DNA of 15,561 bases, from the NCBI GenBank assembly GCA_964651495.1, contig CAZYWP010000071.1, positions 1-15,561 of the forward strand, in the 5' to 3' direction. The notes beneath the pieces were generated by a model, which saw nothing but the letters and a program-made list of their open reading frames with translations, had not been told where the DNA came from and made no database searches. Positions 1 through 7,414 of the stretch are shown piece after piece; the stretch's first letter is position 1; each line of letters begins with the position of its first letter. Source of the DNA: CAZNVB01 sp964651495 (lineage in GTDB: Bacteria; Acidobacteriota; Aminicenantia; Aminicenantales; UBA8522). A program made the position numbers and the translations under genes.

Positions 1-1
1 T

Positions 2-508
2 GACAATGACCCCCCTTCCATTTTTGAAAAACAGATAAGTTTTATTCAAAGAAGTGGAATTGTCACAGCTATGGTCGGGCTGTTGAATGCACCTCGTGGC
101 ACGAGGCTTTATCACCGCCTAAAAAAAGAAAACAGACTGCTAAATGATACATCTGGTGATAACACGGACTGCTCGGTCAATTTTATTCCCAAAATGAATA
201 TTGAAAATCTCATCAATGGCTATAAGAAAATTCTCTATACGATTTACTCGCCTAAGCACTACTATGAACGGGTAATAAAATTCTTAAAGGAATATAAACC
301 AAAGCGACTAAAGAGAAAAACATATCTTAAATTTTCTTACTTAAAAGCATTCTTTAAATCAATCTGGGTTTTAGGAATAATGGGAAAAGAAAGATTTTAT
401 TACTGGAAACTTGTCTCTTGGACATTAGTCAGACACCCCCGTTTTTTCAGCTTAGCAATATCATTTGCTATCTATGGATTCCACTTTCGAAAAATTGCGG
501 GAATTTAA
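2..508 (+). CDS. B12-binding radical SAM protein, C-terminal part (DUF4070 region), 5'-truncated by the window edge
   Basis: The frame is open from base 2 to the TAA at 506-508, about 168 residues, so the Met at base 71 is internal and the true start lies left of the window. What can be read is the DUF4070-type C-terminus of cobalamin-binding radical SAM proteins: a segment ending VGLLNAPRGTRLYHRL, then NFIPKMN, then the YSPKHYYERVIKFL motif. The B12-binding and Cx3Cx2C radical SAM domains would be upstream and are not visible. Such enzymes use SAM and often cobalamin for methyl transfer or rearrangements; the substrate cannot be told. The C-terminus is very basic with aromatic-rich stretches. 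The gene is AT-rich compared with the rest of the window. Family call is fairly sure, function open. Confidence 0.8.
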   Translation, partial: DNDPPSIFEKQISFIQRSGIVTAMVGLLNAPRGTRLYHRLKKENRLLNDTSGDNTDCSVNFIPKMNIENLINGYKKILYTIYSPKHYYERVIKFLKEYKPKRLKRKTYLKFSYLKAFFKSIWVLGIMGKERFYYWKLVSWTLVRHPRFFSLAISFAIYGFHFRKIAGI

Positions 509-884
509 TCAAACATGATCTTTCACTCATCGTGGGACAAATTTTATCTAGTAGAAAGTTTCTTTTTCAATAACTCATTTGAAATCTTTCTTCGAATTGA
601 TGCATAGAACAATAAGTATTCGTAGGTCTTATGAAAGCACTCCTCTTAGATCGGCAAAAGCCCCTCACCTTTGGTCTTCCTGAGGTTGAAGCCGCCAGGA
701 AAAGGCTACAGTGGAGGAAGGACTAAGCAACAGACTGAAGATATTGAATCTGATAAGCAATGCTGTTATGCCTGAGAAAAGTTCGAAAATTGGACATTAG
801 CCTACCCCCTCTTATTCTGCCGTTTTTCCCTGATTTTTTGATCTTTATCAGCTATTTTTTTGCCTGAGTTAGCTAAACTGAGCC

Positions 885-928
885 ATTGGGGATAGTTTCG
901 TCCCCAATTTGTTCACAATTTTTTGGGG
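885..928. repeat. Alternately pairing inverted repeats (hairpin)
   Basis: ATTGGGGA (885-892) and TCCCCAAT (901-908) are perfect 8-bp inverted repeats around an 8-base loop. CCCCAA at 902-907 can instead pair with TTGGGG at 923-928, so the two stems exclude each other. An AT-rich run with six T follows the first stem (917-924). It could be a terminator or a switchable leader, or simply low-complexity sequence; no gene is placed to say which. Confidence 0.35.
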
Positions 929-1012
929 TGGGCTGAAGAATAGACCAAGAGGCCTTCTCTGACCGCTTACCCACGATCACCCTTACATACAATTTGGTCA
1001 TATTTTCTTTTT

Positions 1013-1042
1013 TTGCGAAAGGTCAGTAAGCAACATTATAAT
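1013..1042 (+). promoter_or_regulatory. Promoter-like sequence, possibly antisense to the toxin gene
   Basis: TTGCGA at 1013-1018, an 18-base spacer and a perfect TATAAT at 1037-1042. Transcription would run rightward into the 3' end of the leftward toxin gene; no rightward gene follows. In AT-rich DNA such matches arise by chance, so confidence is low. Confidence 0.2.
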
Positions 1043-1090
1043 ACGACCCCTCCGCAAATCATGAGCCATTCCTCATTATCGCGATAAATC

Positions 1091-1498
1091 TTAATCAGCG
1101 AGCCAGTTTTCGACTTTCAGGCCGGGAATATTGTCAAAGTGGCGGGTGTTTCCAGTTACCAGGGTCAGCCGGTGCTGGAGGGCGATGGCCGCAATCCTCA
1201 GGTCTGTTTCGCTTCTGGTTAAGCCTTTTTTTTCGAGGCCGGCTTTCAGTTCCCCGTAGGCCCGGGCGCTGCGGTCATCGAAAGACAAGATCTCCAGATG
1301 GGGAAAGACTTTTTCAGAGAAAAAAGCCAGGATCCGTTCCCGGTGCGGGGAACGGAATGCCCCATAAAAAATCTCCCCTGTGTTGATCGCCGAAGTGACG
1401 ACAAGGTCTTCGGGAATTTCCTTGAGCTTTTCAAGAAGAAGGGACGATGGGACTTTCTTAACGAGGTTGCTGAGGATGTCGGTGTCCAGGAGATACAT
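1091..1498 (-). CDS. vapC: VapC-type PIN-domain toxin ribonuclease
   Basis: 135 residues, the usual VapC length. The PIN-fold metal-binding acids are in place: D5 and D7 in LLDTD, E42 in the TGEIFYG motif, D99 in ETDLRIAAIAL, and a TGNTRHF motif at 115-121. VapC toxins are Mg-dependent endoribonucleases, many cutting tRNA or rRNA loops, and are held inactive by the partner antitoxin. Its ATG shares one base with the TAA of the antitoxin gene (TAATG), so the two are translationally coupled on the minus strand. A 12-bp palindrome lies just beyond the stop. The family is sure; the RNA target cannot be read from sequence. Confidence 0.9.
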   Translation of the reverse strand: MYLLDTDILSNLVKKVPSSLLLEKLKEIPEDLVVTSAINTGEIFYGAFRSPHRERILAFFSEKVFPHLEILSFDDRSARAYGELKAGLEKKGLTRSETDLRIAAIALQHRLTLVTGNTRHFDNIPGLKVENWLAD

Positions 1499-1776
1499 TA
1501 GAATGGCGCCTTTCTGCCTTTTTCCTCGAGGCGAGCATTGTAGATCGCCTTGACCATGTCTTCGACCTCGTTGTCCAGATCGGCCAGGCCTCCGGCCGCA
1601 TCGAGCAGGCCGCTTTCTTTTCTTTTCTCTAACTGGCGATATTTTTCGACGGGAAGAAGGACGGCGACTTCTTTTCCCTTTCTTGTGATCACAATAGCAT
1701 CCTTCTTATGAATCAGACGAGCAATGATTTCCGAAAATCTCGCTTTGGCGCCAGTCAGCGAAAAAATCTCTTTCAC
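1498..1776 (-). CDS. vapB: Phd/YefM-fold antitoxin of the VapC pair
   Basis: 92 residues. The N-terminal ~55 residues have the Phd/YefM DNA-binding pattern: SLTGAKARFSEIIARL, then AIVITRKGKEVAVLLPVEKY. The charged C-terminal ~35 residues would wrap the toxin. Translation starts with GTG at 1776-1774, preceded by a strong GGGAGG six bases upstream. It is first in a two-gene operon with the PIN toxin and overlaps it by one base. Autoregulation is expected: a perfect inverted repeat sits in its promoter. The fold is Phd-like rather than AbrB- or RHH-like; the symbol is used loosely because the partner is a VapC-type PIN protein. Confidence 0.88.
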   Translation of the reverse strand: MKEIFSLTGAKARFSEIIARLIHKKDAIVITRKGKEVAVLLPVEKYRQLEKRKESGLLDAAGGLADLDNEVEDMVKAIYNARLEEKGRKAPF

Positions 1777-1793
1777 AGCCTGCCTCCCTAATT

Positions 1794-1823
1794 AATATAG
1801 TCTAATTGACTACATCTTTTCAA
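1794..1823 (-). promoter_or_regulatory. Toxin-antitoxin promoter with palindromic operator
   Basis: On the minus strand TTGAAA (1823-1818), an 18-base spacer and TATATT (1799-1794) lie about 20 bases upstream of the GTG start of the antitoxin. The spacer and the edge of the -10 contain TAGTCTAATTGACTA (1798-1812, + strand), a perfect inverted repeat with 5-bp arms. A Phd-type antitoxin bound there would cover the -10, which fits the autoregulation typical of such operons. Confidence 0.5.
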
Positions 1824-1847
1824 GGGCCATTTATAGAAGAATCTGTA

Positions 1848-1863
1848 GATTTCCTCGGAAATC
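1848..1863. repeat. Hairpin just after the kinase stop codon
   Basis: GATTTCC (1848-1854) and GGAAATC (1857-1863) form a perfect 7-bp inverted repeat, three bases beyond the kinase TGA (1869-1867). No U-tract follows in the direction of kinase transcription, so it is at best a weak terminator or a 3'-end stabiliser. Confidence 0.3.
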
Positions 1864-1866
1864 AGC

Positions 1867-4356
1867 TCACTCCAGGTTGACTTTCCGCAATAACGCCTTG
1901 ATCCTTGGATCGGAACGCACACTGTCAACTAAAGGATCTGTTTTAAGCATGAGGATTAAATTTCCCGGCTGTTCAGATTCTTGATCGAGATACTCAAAAC
2001 CTCGATCATTTTCCCTAAGAGAAAAGCAGAGAAGAGCTTTGCCATAATACAAGCTGTAATTCAGGGTTTGAATAGACTCGAGTCTCTCCAGTATTTTTCG
2101 GGCCTCTTCCTTCCTGTCCATTCGAGAATAGGCAATTCCGATATAGACATCAAGAAGGTGTTCAAACAGTCTGCCGCTTACTTCTTTCTCCTTTTGAATT
2201 TCCTTGATTGCCTCTTCATACATCGATTTCTCTAAATACACAAGTCCGAGGTAAGAATGTGAGTCAGGAAAATGAGGATCCATTTCGATGGCTCTCTGCG
2301 AGGCATCTGCGGCCTTATCATACTCTCGAGCAACGTAAAGAACGTAGCCGACATCCCTGTTGATGGCCAGAGAGAGGGGATCCAATTCAAGGGCTCTGCG
2401 GATCTCTCTCATGGCTTCGTCAAAACGGCTGAGATACAACAACAAAACAGCATACCAATGATGAGCCGTCGCATAGTTCGGATTGAGCTCGATGGCCCTC
2501 CTGAATTCCTTTTCCGAACCTTCCCAGTCAAAATCATTACGATATTTGAGCATTCCCAGGGATGCGTGGGCTTCAGTCAGCATGCTGTCAATCTCTAAAG
2601 CCTTCAGGGCGGCTTCTTTGGCCTTCGGGAGAGCTAAACCTGGCCAGCCGCCGGCAAGCAAAATATAACAATCTGCCATCCCGGCATAAGCCAGCGCATA
2701 ATTCGGGTCAATATCAATGGCCCGCTGGAAATACTCCACGGCTTTTTGAAATCCGCTCGGGGTTCTCTTATTCCAGAACCAGCGGCCCTGCAAATACAAA
2801 TTATAGGCTTCCATATTTTCTGTCGGCTTCTTCCGAATTTGGGCTTTTTCTTCAGGAGAAAGTTTGATCTTTAAAGACTTGACAATCTTCTCGGCGATAT
2901 CGCTCTGGATTTCAAAAAGCCGCTCCACTTTCTGCTCGTATGTATCCGACCAGAGCTGGAACTCATCTTCGGCATTGACCAGCTGAGTGATCACTCTGAT
3001 ATCATCCTCTTCCTTCCGAACACTCCCTAATAGGACAGTCGTCACATTCAATTCCTGACCGACATCTTTTATAGTTTTTTCTGTGTTTTTATACCGCAGC
3101 ACCGATGCCGTATTCATCACTTTCCATCCCTCGAGTGTCGACAGCTTGGCTATAATTTCTTCAGTCATTCCATCGCACAAGGCTTCCTGGTCTTTTTGTG
3201 GGCTGAGGTCTCTAAAGGGAAGGACAGCAATGGAGGCTTGCCTTTGGGGAAGGCTCTTCCGGACAATCACGCCAATGGCGACAATAGCAATCACTATCAT
3301 TGCAGGCAGCAAAAGCTTCTTCAGTCCAAATGTGACCGTGATCTCCCTGGAGGTCAGGGACTTTCTTTCGGGCACAATCCTTTCCGTGGTCGGGATCCCT
3401 TTCTCAATATTCTCTAATTCGGAGCGGACCTCTCCCGCAGTCTGATATCTCTTCTCCTTTTCCTTCTCCAGGCATCTCAGGATGACCCGGCTGAGGGCTT
3501 CAGGAATCTGAGAGTTGAGTTCTTTGGGATCTTTCGGTATCTCGCTTTTATGTTTGACTCCTACAGTAAAGGGCGTATCGCCCTCAAAAGGCACCCTTCC
3601 CGTCACCATCTCATAGAGAATGATGCCAAGCGAATAAATGTCCGAGCGCTGGTCGGTTTCTTTTCCTTCAACCTGCTCGGGACTCATATACTCCGGCGTC
3701 CCGATCATCACTCCTGGGCCGGTGATCCCTTTGCCTGCGACAGACCGGGCGATCCCGAAATCCAGTATCCTGGCATTTCCTTGTCTGTCGATGATGATAT
3801 TGGATGGCTTTAAGTCCCGGTGCACGACTCCCTGACGATGGGCCTCTGTCAAGCCTTCGCAGATCTCCTTGGCAACAGTGATCGCCTTCCCTGTGGTCAA
3901 TTGGCCCATCTGCTTGATCAGCCCCCTCAGATCCTGTCCCGGCACATACTCCATGGTGATGAAATGGGTTCCTCTGTCTTCCATAAGCTCGTACATGCGG
4001 CCGACATGGCGGTGGCTGATCTTACGTGCGATCTTCAGTTCGTTTTTGAAGCGTTCGATGATCTTTTTGTCTTTGGCGATTTCAGGCTTGATGAGCTTGA
4101 GGGCGACTTCCTCCTTGAGCTCTTTATCCAGGGCCCTGTAAACCCTTCCCATTCCGCCTTTGCCAAGCTCTTCGATGATCTGATATCTTCCGGCGAATGT
4201 AGAGCCTGTGGTCAGTTCCTCTTTCGGCGCTTCTAAGGTTTGGGTGACTTCGAAATCATCCTTGGAAAGAGGTGAAGGAAGCGGTGTGCCGCACTCCCCG
4301 CAGAATTTCAGGGTAGCGGGATTCTCAGAATGACATTTCGGGCACTTGACGGCCAC
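1867..4356 (-). CDS. Membrane receptor Ser/Thr protein kinase with zinc ribbon, TolB-like and TPR domains
   Basis: 829 residues. A zinc ribbon uses C5, C8, C19 and C22. The Hanks-type kinase domain (about 57-315) has the glycine loop ELGKGGMG (63-70), K87, E106, HRDLKPSN (179-186), D199-F-G and GTPEYMSPE in place of APE, so it should be active. One transmembrane segment follows (about 347-365). The sequence after it (374-500) begins IAVLPFRDLS and resembles the TolB/CadC-like domain seen in bacterial adenylate cyclases. TPR repeats run from about 513 to 760 (for example AIDIDPNYALAYAGMADCY and AIELNPNYATAHHWYAVLL). With one membrane span the kinase faces the cytoplasm and the TPR part lies outside, suggesting a sensor. 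It starts with GTG after AGAAGGGA. It is alone in its transcript; no phosphatase or regulator gene adjoins it. Confidence 0.92.
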   Translation of the reverse strand: MAVKCPKCHSENPATLKFCGECGTPLPSPLSKDDFEVTQTLEAPKEELTTGSTFAGRYQIIEELGKGGMGRVYRALDKELKEEVALKLIKPEIAKDKKIIERFKNELKIARKISHRHVGRMYELMEDRGTHFITMEYVPGQDLRGLIKQMGQLTTGKAITVAKEICEGLTEAHRQGVVHRDLKPSNIIIDRQGNARILDFGIARSVAGKGITGPGVMIGTPEYMSPEQVEGKETDQRSDIYSLGIILYEMVTGRVPFEGDTPFTVGVKHKSEIPKDPKELNSQIPEALSRVILRCLEKEKEKRYQTAGEVRSELENIEKGIPTTERIVPERKSLTSREITVTFGLKKLLLPAMIVIAIVAIGVIVRKSLPQRQASIAVLPFRDLSPQKDQEALCDGMTEEIIAKLSTLEGWKVMNTASVLRYKNTEKTIKDVGQELNVTTVLLGSVRKEEDDIRVITQLVNAEDEFQLWSDTYEQKVERLFEIQSDIAEKIVKSLKIKLSPEEKAQIRKKPTENMEAYNLYLQGRWFWNKRTPSGFQKAVEYFQRAIDIDPNYALAYAGMADCYILLAGGWPGLALPKAKEAALKALEIDSMLTEAHASLGMLKYRNDFDWEGSEKEFRRAIELNPNYATAHHWYAVLLLYLSRFDEAMREIRRALELDPLSLAINRDVGYVLYVAREYDKAADASQRAIEMDPHFPDSHSYLGLVYLEKSMYEEAIKEIQKEKEVSGRLFEHLLDVYIGIAYSRMDRKEEARKILERLESIQTLNYSLYYGKALLCFSLRENDRGFEYLDQESEQPGNLILMLKTDPLVDSVRSDPRIKALLRKVNLE

Positions 4357-4387
4357 TTATCGTCCCTTCTATCAGGCGTGGCTAAAG

Positions 4388-4415
4388 GTTATCAAGGAAT
4401 GGGGAGGATAGTCAA
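4388..4415 (-). promoter_or_regulatory. Probable promoter of the receptor kinase gene
   Basis: On the minus strand TTGACT (4415-4410), a 16-base spacer and GATAAC (4393-4388), placed about 30 bases upstream of the GTG start at 4356. The -35 is one base off consensus, the -10 two bases off. Confidence 0.4.
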
Positions 4416-4518
4416 CTGAAAACAGACCTCTCCCTTAGCCTTTGTCAGGTCCCAGGCTGGATAAAATATCGAAGTTGGAGAGCTAAGTCGCCCACCCCGC
4501 TTTGCTCACAATCCGCGC

Positions 4519-4548
4519 TTGACAACTTTCCGAGCGGCGATTTAGAAT
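4519..4548 (+). promoter_or_regulatory. Promoter of the GH27 gene
   Basis: A perfect TTGACA (4519-4524), an 18-base spacer and TAGAAT (4543-4548) precede the ATG at 4616. Transcription would begin near 4555 and leave a leader of about 60 bases. The leader contains GGTGGA four-odd bases before the chosen ATG. Confidence 0.55.
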
Positions 4549-4615
4549 TCCCCGCGCTGGCCGGATGGGAAATCGAAACAAAGTCACTCGCCCAGCCCGG
4601 CACAGCGGTGGAACA

Positions 4616-6184
4616 ATGATCAAAAAAACAATTCTGAGTTTGGCGGCTGCAGGGCTGGTCTTCGTCTTTTGCGCCCTATTTCCGTCGGCCCAAGCGCCCT
4701 CCTCGAAGCCGTATGCCAAGGACGACGGGCTGGCTCTCACTCCGCCCATGGGCTGGTATCCGTGGAATATTTTTGGCGAGGAACCCCAGAACGAGAAGCT
4801 GATCAAGGAAATCGTCGATGCCCTGGTGCGGAGCGGCATGCGGGAAGCCGGCTATTCCTATGTCGGCCCCGACGAGGGCATCTGTTTTTACCGCGCGGGC
4901 GACGGCCGGCTGACCACGAACCTGGACCGCTATCCCGGCGGGCTGCGGGGGCTCGGCGACTCTATCCATCAAAAAGGGCTCAAGTACGCGCTGTACACGG
5001 ACGCCGGAACCCATACCTGCAGCAAGGCCATGCCGGGAACGAAGGGCCACGAATTCGAGGACATGCTCCGGTTCGCCGAGTGGCGGGCGGATTACATCAA
5101 AATCGACTGGTGCAACACGGAGGGAACGGATATCGTCAAGGCCTACACGCTTCTCCATGACGCTCAGCGCACCGCCGGGCGCCCCATCGTCCACGGCCTC
5201 TGTTCCTGGGGCGAGGGATCCCCCTGGCAATGGGCGGCTTCCGTCGGCCATCTCTGGAGGACAACGGCCGATATTTGCGCCCCCGGCAAAGCGGATTGGG
5301 AAAGGGCGATGAAAATCGCCTTCGACAACGAGAAGTTGTTCGAGTGGGCCGGCCCCGGCCACTGGAACGACCCCGACATGATGATCGCCGGCATGCCCGG
5401 GCTGAGCGAAGCGCAGAACCGCGCTTTCTTCAGCCTCTGGTGCATGATGGCCGCCCCGCTCATCGCCGGGAACGACCTGCGCTCGATGCCGGAATCGACA
5501 ATCAAAATCCTGACCAATCTGGAAGCGATCGGCGTCAACCAGGACCCGCTGGGAATCCAGGGACGCGTCATTCGGAGAGAGGGCGAGGCCAGCATCTGGG
5601 CCGGGAAGTCTCTCTTCGACGGCAGCCAGGCCGTGCTCGTTTTTAACCAAGGGTCGTCGCCGGAGGTCGTGGATATCAAATGGCCGGAGCTGGGGATCGA
5701 AGGCAAAACGCCGTGCTACATGCGTAACCTTTGGACGCATGAAACGCTGGGCCCGTCCGCGGACGGCGTTGTCTCGGTGATGGTCGCTCCCAACGACGTG
5801 AACATGTTCCGGATTTCCAAATCCAAGGACTTTCCCCTGCCGCCGATCATCGTCGCCGACACCTATCTCTTATCGCTGCGCGCGACGGCAGCATCTTCTC
5901 AGACGCTCTCGGCGGCACTGACGCTCCGAAACCGGGGAAGCGCTGAATTGCCGGCCTGGAAAGTCCGGCCTGGGCTTCCCGGCTGGTTGTCTGTGGCCGT
6001 GACAAAAAACGGCAGGAGCCAGACGATCACCAACACGGTTCGGACGGCGGATTTGAGGAAGGGGGTCTATCACACCGTCGTCAGGCTCGACAACACGGAG
6101 CCGGTTTCCGGCAAGCCGATGTCCGCGGTCTATTACGACGTTGACCTGGAGGTCCCGAACGACGTCGGAGGAGTCTTGAAATAG
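4616..6184 (+). CDS. Secreted GH27 glycosidase (alpha-galactosidase / alpha-N-acetylgalactosaminidase family)
   Basis: 522 residues from the ATG at 4616. An in-frame ATG at 4565 was not chosen because only the later one has GGTGGA upstream and opens directly into a signal peptide (MIKKTILSLAAAGLVFVF, cleavage near SAQA). The GH27 barrel begins at LALTPPMGWYPWN. By alignment with human GLA in memory, the nucleophile is D164 in YIKIDWCN and the acid/base D219 in LWRTTADI; WNDPDMM and INQDPLG-like motifs (GVNQDPLG) follow. The last ~100 residues resemble an NPCBM-associated (NEW3-like) beta domain. GH27 enzymes cut alpha-linked galactose, GalNAc or related sugars outside the cytoplasm. The usual CEW is CSW here and the usual DDCW is DEGI, so specificity is uncertain. 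It ends 17 bases from the convergent acyltransferase gene. Confidence 0.9.
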   Translation: MIKKTILSLAAAGLVFVFCALFPSAQAPSSKPYAKDDGLALTPPMGWYPWNIFGEEPQNEKLIKEIVDALVRSGMREAGYSYVGPDEGICFYRAGDGRLTTNLDRYPGGLRGLGDSIHQKGLKYALYTDAGTHTCSKAMPGTKGHEFEDMLRFAEWRADYIKIDWCNTEGTDIVKAYTLLHDAQRTAGRPIVHGLCSWGEGSPWQWAASVGHLWRTTADICAPGKADWERAMKIAFDNEKLFEWAGPGHWNDPDMMIAGMPGLSEAQNRAFFSLWCMMAAPLIAGNDLRSMPESTIKILTNLEAIGVNQDPLGIQGRVIRREGEASIWAGKSLFDGSQAVLVFNQGSSPEVVDIKWPELGIEGKTPCYMRNLWTHETLGPSADGVVSVMVAPNDVNMFRISKSKDFPLPPIIVADTYLLSLRATAASSQTLSAALTLRNRGSAELPAWKVRPGLPGWLSVAVTKNGRSQTITNTVRTADLRKGVYHTVVRLDNTEPVSGKPMSAVYYDVDLEVPNDVGGVLK

Positions 6185-6201
6185 GCGCCGGATATGGCTG
6201 T

Positions 6202-7326
6202 TTAGTAAGCGTATCTCAAGACAAAGTTTTCTTTCTTCGCCAATACCCCGGCCGAATTTTTCCCTGTTGTCAGCGGAATGATGAGATCCGGACAGCCGGT
6301 TCCAAAATTGAGTTTTTCCGCCGGCAGCCTTGATAAGTTCGTCACTAACACTCCGGAATCCGGGTCAAACGGCCTCAGTTTATCTATTTTTCCCGAAGCG
6401 ATGATTTCCTCCAATTCGGTCAGATAATTGATGTATGTCTCTTTTGCTACGGAAGGCATTGATTTTCTTATTTTGATGGCAATATCCTTGGCTGGAAGAG
6501 TTCCAACAGACTCCCTTCTGAGCTTTATCGTATGAAGCATGATTCCATTCCCAAAAAATTTTCGGCCATACTCCTTGACCTGTCGTCGAATATCGATCGG
6601 GATGGTCAGTTGGACTTCCTCTCCCCAAGATCCAGTCTGCCTGCCAACGATCTTTTTGATCGCCAGCGCAGATAGAACATCATTCGTGGAAATCCGAAGA
6701 TGATCGGAAGAAGCCGCCTCCTGGATGAGAGACCGGACATCGTTCCGGAGGATTTCATCAAACTCTATGGCCAAATGACCGCTTTGGAGCGCCGGCTTCA
6801 ATTCGACTCCTGGAAAAGAGAAGTCCTTAAGCGCTGTTCTGCGGTGATGAGGTTTGGTAAATAACCTGATTAATGAGGATTTGAGTGGAACCACGGCCGG
6901 CTGGGATAACGCGGCCAGGAGCGATAAAAAGTAAAAATAGCTGTATCCATCCCCGGCCAGGTGATTCATCTTGGCTATCAAAGCCATCCCATTCTTCAAT
7001 CGGATCGCCTTCAAAAAGAACATCTTCTTTAGATCCGGCAGGCAAAAGCGAGAGCAGATTTCGAATCCGTGTTTTCCAATCTCCGGGATATTAAGCTCCT
7101 GGCTGGCGACTTCTTCGGCAAAAAAATCCTCTTCCCTGTATTTGTCATAAGCAATCAGGCCATCCTTGTATTCACCGAAGAGCGGCCAGAAAGCCGATGA
7201 GAGTTTTCCTAAAGCCGACCTCACTCTCTTCGTGTTAAAACCTTCTTTGTAATAAAAAAGAAACTCTATGGGATAGAGCCCATTGGAGAATAAAACATCA
7301 ACCTGCGAGATATTGACCTTTTTCAC
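6202..7326 (-). CDS. BAHD-like acyltransferase (HxxxDG transferase family)
   Basis: 374 residues. The diagnostic catalytic motif is H122-L-A-G-D126-G in KMNHLAGDGYSYFYFL. Other BAHD/condensation-fold landmarks follow in the right order: STNDVLSALA (213-222), IPIDIRRQV (242-250), FFGNG (257-261) and NFGTG (340-344) at the place of the structural DFGWG motif. The His would act as general base to move an acyl group from CoA or a carrier to an alcohol or amine. No membrane segment or carrier-protein domain is visible, and no biosynthetic genes adjoin it, so the substrates are unknown. The start is GTG at 7326-7324 with only a weak TAAGAG upstream. It is convergent with the GH27 gene and divergent from the DUF5658 gene. 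Confidence 0.75.
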   Translation of the reverse strand: MKKVNISQVDVLFSNGLYPIEFLFYYKEGFNTKRVRSALGKLSSAFWPLFGEYKDGLIAYDKYREEDFFAEEVASQELNIPEIGKHGFEICSRFCLPDLKKMFFLKAIRLKNGMALIAKMNHLAGDGYSYFYFLSLLAALSQPAVVPLKSSLIRLFTKPHHRRTALKDFSFPGVELKPALQSGHLAIEFDEILRNDVRSLIQEAASSDHLRISTNDVLSALAIKKIVGRQTGSWGEEVQLTIPIDIRRQVKEYGRKFFGNGIMLHTIKLRRESVGTLPAKDIAIKIRKSMPSVAKETYINYLTELEEIIASGKIDKLRPFDPDSGVLVTNLSRLPAEKLNFGTGCPDLIIPLTTGKNSAGVLAKKENFVLRYAY

Positions 7327-7414
7327 GGAAACTCTTAGTCAATTTACCACTTCGCCCGCCCAAAGAAAAGCGACTGAGGTCGGCCCTCCCCACTTGTCTT
7401 TTTCTCCTTCCTGA

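Larger units (their letters stand above)
509..1090. other. AT-rich intergenic stretch with no convincing gene
   Basis: 582 bases between the radical SAM stop and the toxin stop. All frames are interrupted often. The only start-to-stop reading worth naming is a 31-codon frame at 631-726 (+) beginning MKALLLDRQKPLTFGLPEVE. It faintly resembles the first residues of zinc-type alcohol dehydrogenases but has no clear ribosome binding site, so it may be a gene remnant or chance. The stretch also holds a set of alternately pairing GC stems (885-928), a promoter-like pair (1013-1042, +) and a 12-bp palindrome, TTATCGCGATAA, at 1076-1087, three bases from the toxin stop codon. No transposase, terminal repeat or tRNA was seen. 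Confidence 0.5.

Noticed and set aside
4565..4615. Upstream ATG for the GH27 gene
   Set aside because: It would put 17 charged residues ahead of the signal peptide and has no good ribosome binding site.
4676..5740. 354-codon open frame on the minus strand inside the GH27 gene
   Set aside because: The plus-strand frame has the signal peptide and GH27 catalytic motifs; this one has no recognisable domain and is a GC-driven shadow.
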